A stretch of DNA of 64,000 nt from positions 317,280-381,279 of the forward strand of contig NZ_CP134981.1 of assembly GCF_039360445.1 (NCBI RefSeq), given 5' to 3'. The DNA is from Buchnera aphidicola (Periphyllus koelreuteriae) (lineage in GTDB: Bacteria > Pseudomonadota > Gammaproteobacteria > Enterobacterales > Enterobacteriaceae). The notes below the pieces were generated by a model. That model saw only the letters and a list, made by a program, of their open reading frames with translations. It was not told the DNA's origin and did no database searches. Shown here one piece after another: positions 63,426 to 64,000 of the stretch; position 1 is the stretch's first letter; the number at the start of each line of letters is the position of its first letter. The position numbers and the translations under genes are program-made.

Positions 63426-64000
63426 AAAAAAAAATAATTTTTGCTGGAACAAATAAATTTTCTAAAATTCATTTAAATGAATTAATAAAAAAAAAATTTA
63501 AAATATTAAGTGTAATAACAAAACCAGATAGTATATTAAATAAAAAAAAAAATATTTTTTCAGAAGTTAAAAAAATTTCAATAAAAAATAAACTTAAAAT
63601 TCTTCAACCAAAATCATTAAATTCTAAAAAAATATATAAATATTTAAAAAACATTAAACCAGATATTATGATAGTTGTATCATATGGTTTAATTATACCA
63701 GAAAAAATAATTAATTTATTTCCATTAGGTTGTATTAATATACATACTTCTTTGCTTCCAAAATTAAGAGGACCCTCACCAATACAATATTCTATTATTC
63801 AAGGAAAAAAAAAAACAGGAATAACTATTATACAAATTAATAATAAAGTTGATTCAGGAGATATTTTATATAAAAAATCTATAAATATAAAAAAAAATGA
63901 AACATATTTAACATTAATAAAAAAACTATCTATACTTGGAAAAAAATCATTAATTAAATGTTTAAATAAAATTTATTCTAATACAATAAAAAAAACTAAA
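63422..64000 (+). CDS. fmt: Methionyl-tRNA formyltransferase (5' part)
   Basis: Formylates Met-tRNA-fMet using 10-formyl-THF. The frame starts at ATG 63422, overlapping the def stop, and stays open for 193 codons to the window edge, so the gene is incomplete here. The N-terminal KIIFAGTNKFSKIHL and the catalytic-domain block INIHTSLLPKLRGPSPIQYS, with the conserved Asn and His, and VDSGDILYKK are diagnostic. About 120 further residues are expected. Confidence 0.96.
   Translation, partial: MKKKIIFAGTNKFSKIHLNELIKKKFKILSVITKPDSILNKKKNIFSEVKKISIKNKLKILQPKSLNSKKIYKYLKNIKPDIMIVVSYGLIIPEKIINLFPLGCINIHTSLLPKLRGPSPIQYSIIQGKKKTGITIIQINNKVDSGDILYKKSINIKKNETYLTLIKKLSILGKKSLIKCLNKIYSNTIKKTK

Overview
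The window comes from a strongly reduced, extremely A+T-rich gammaproteobacterial endosymbiont genome, almost certainly Buchnera aphidicola, the primary symbiont of aphids. Non-coding DNA is nearly pure A/T, arginine is mostly AGA, lysine AAA and asparagine AAT, and homopolymer runs are everywhere. Every gene has a recognisable Escherichia coli orthologue. The order (glnS-eno; prfB-lysS-lysA; miaB-ybeY-ybeX-leuS-holA; pgk-fbaA-mscS-recC-recB-recD; ribH-ribD-nusB; cyoABCDE-bolA-tig-clpPX-lon-ppiD-mdlAB-ffs-dnaX-ybaB-adk-argU-folD-cysS; aroE-tRNA-Glu-23S-5S; def-fmt) is the familiar Buchnera order. I place it at genus level only; the host aphid cannot be told from this stretch. I see no transposon, phage, integron or CRISPR array.

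Layout. 1-7 kb: glutaminyl-tRNA synthetase, enolase, a polA gene reduced to its 5' nuclease domain, and the GTPases EngB and TypA. 7-13 kb: gmk, ygfZ, prfB (with its programmed frameshift), lysS, lysA. 13-21 kb: miaB, ybeY, a broken and shortened ybeX/corC, leuS, holA, tusA, asd. 21-33.5 kb: a MarC-family membrane protein, pgk, fbaA, an N-terminally shortened mscS, and recC-recB-recD, with recB interrupted by one homopolymer frameshift. 33.5-41 kb: initiator tRNA, riboflavin genes, nusB, tusE and the cytochrome bo oxidase operon (minus strand). 41-58 kb: bolA, trigger factor, ClpP, ClpX, Lon, PpiD, the ABC half-transporters MdlA/MdlB, 4.5S RNA, dnaX, ybaB, adk, tRNA-Arg(UCU), folD, cysS, ybeD, cspE. 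58-62 kb: 5S and 23S rRNA with tRNA-Glu on the minus strand, with no 16S rRNA here. 62-64 kb: aroE, def and the start of fmt, which runs off the end.

How the genes fit together: lysA, asd and aroE serve essential amino acid supply to the host, and ribH/ribD serve riboflavin. eno, pgk and fbaA are glycolysis. CyoA-E is the terminal oxidase. prfB, fmt, def, the four tRNA synthetases, miaB, tusA/tusE and ybeY keep translation running. The chaperone/protease block (tig, clpPX, lon, ppiD) is retained.

I found no undescribed biological system. The observations most worth a second look are: (a) recB and ybeX each carry a single-base frameshift exactly in a homopolymer run (A11 and T10), with the downstream frame fully conserved, so slippage could rescue them; (b) LeuRS has lost key residues of its CP1 editing site (position 252 is Ser, 342 Ser, 345 Glu) while its synthetic site is intact; (c) the 23S gene is bracketed by a long inverted repeat that includes the sequence next to a boxA-like element; (d) the RF2 autoregulatory frameshift site is conserved at codon 26; (e) MscS lacks its first two membrane helices.
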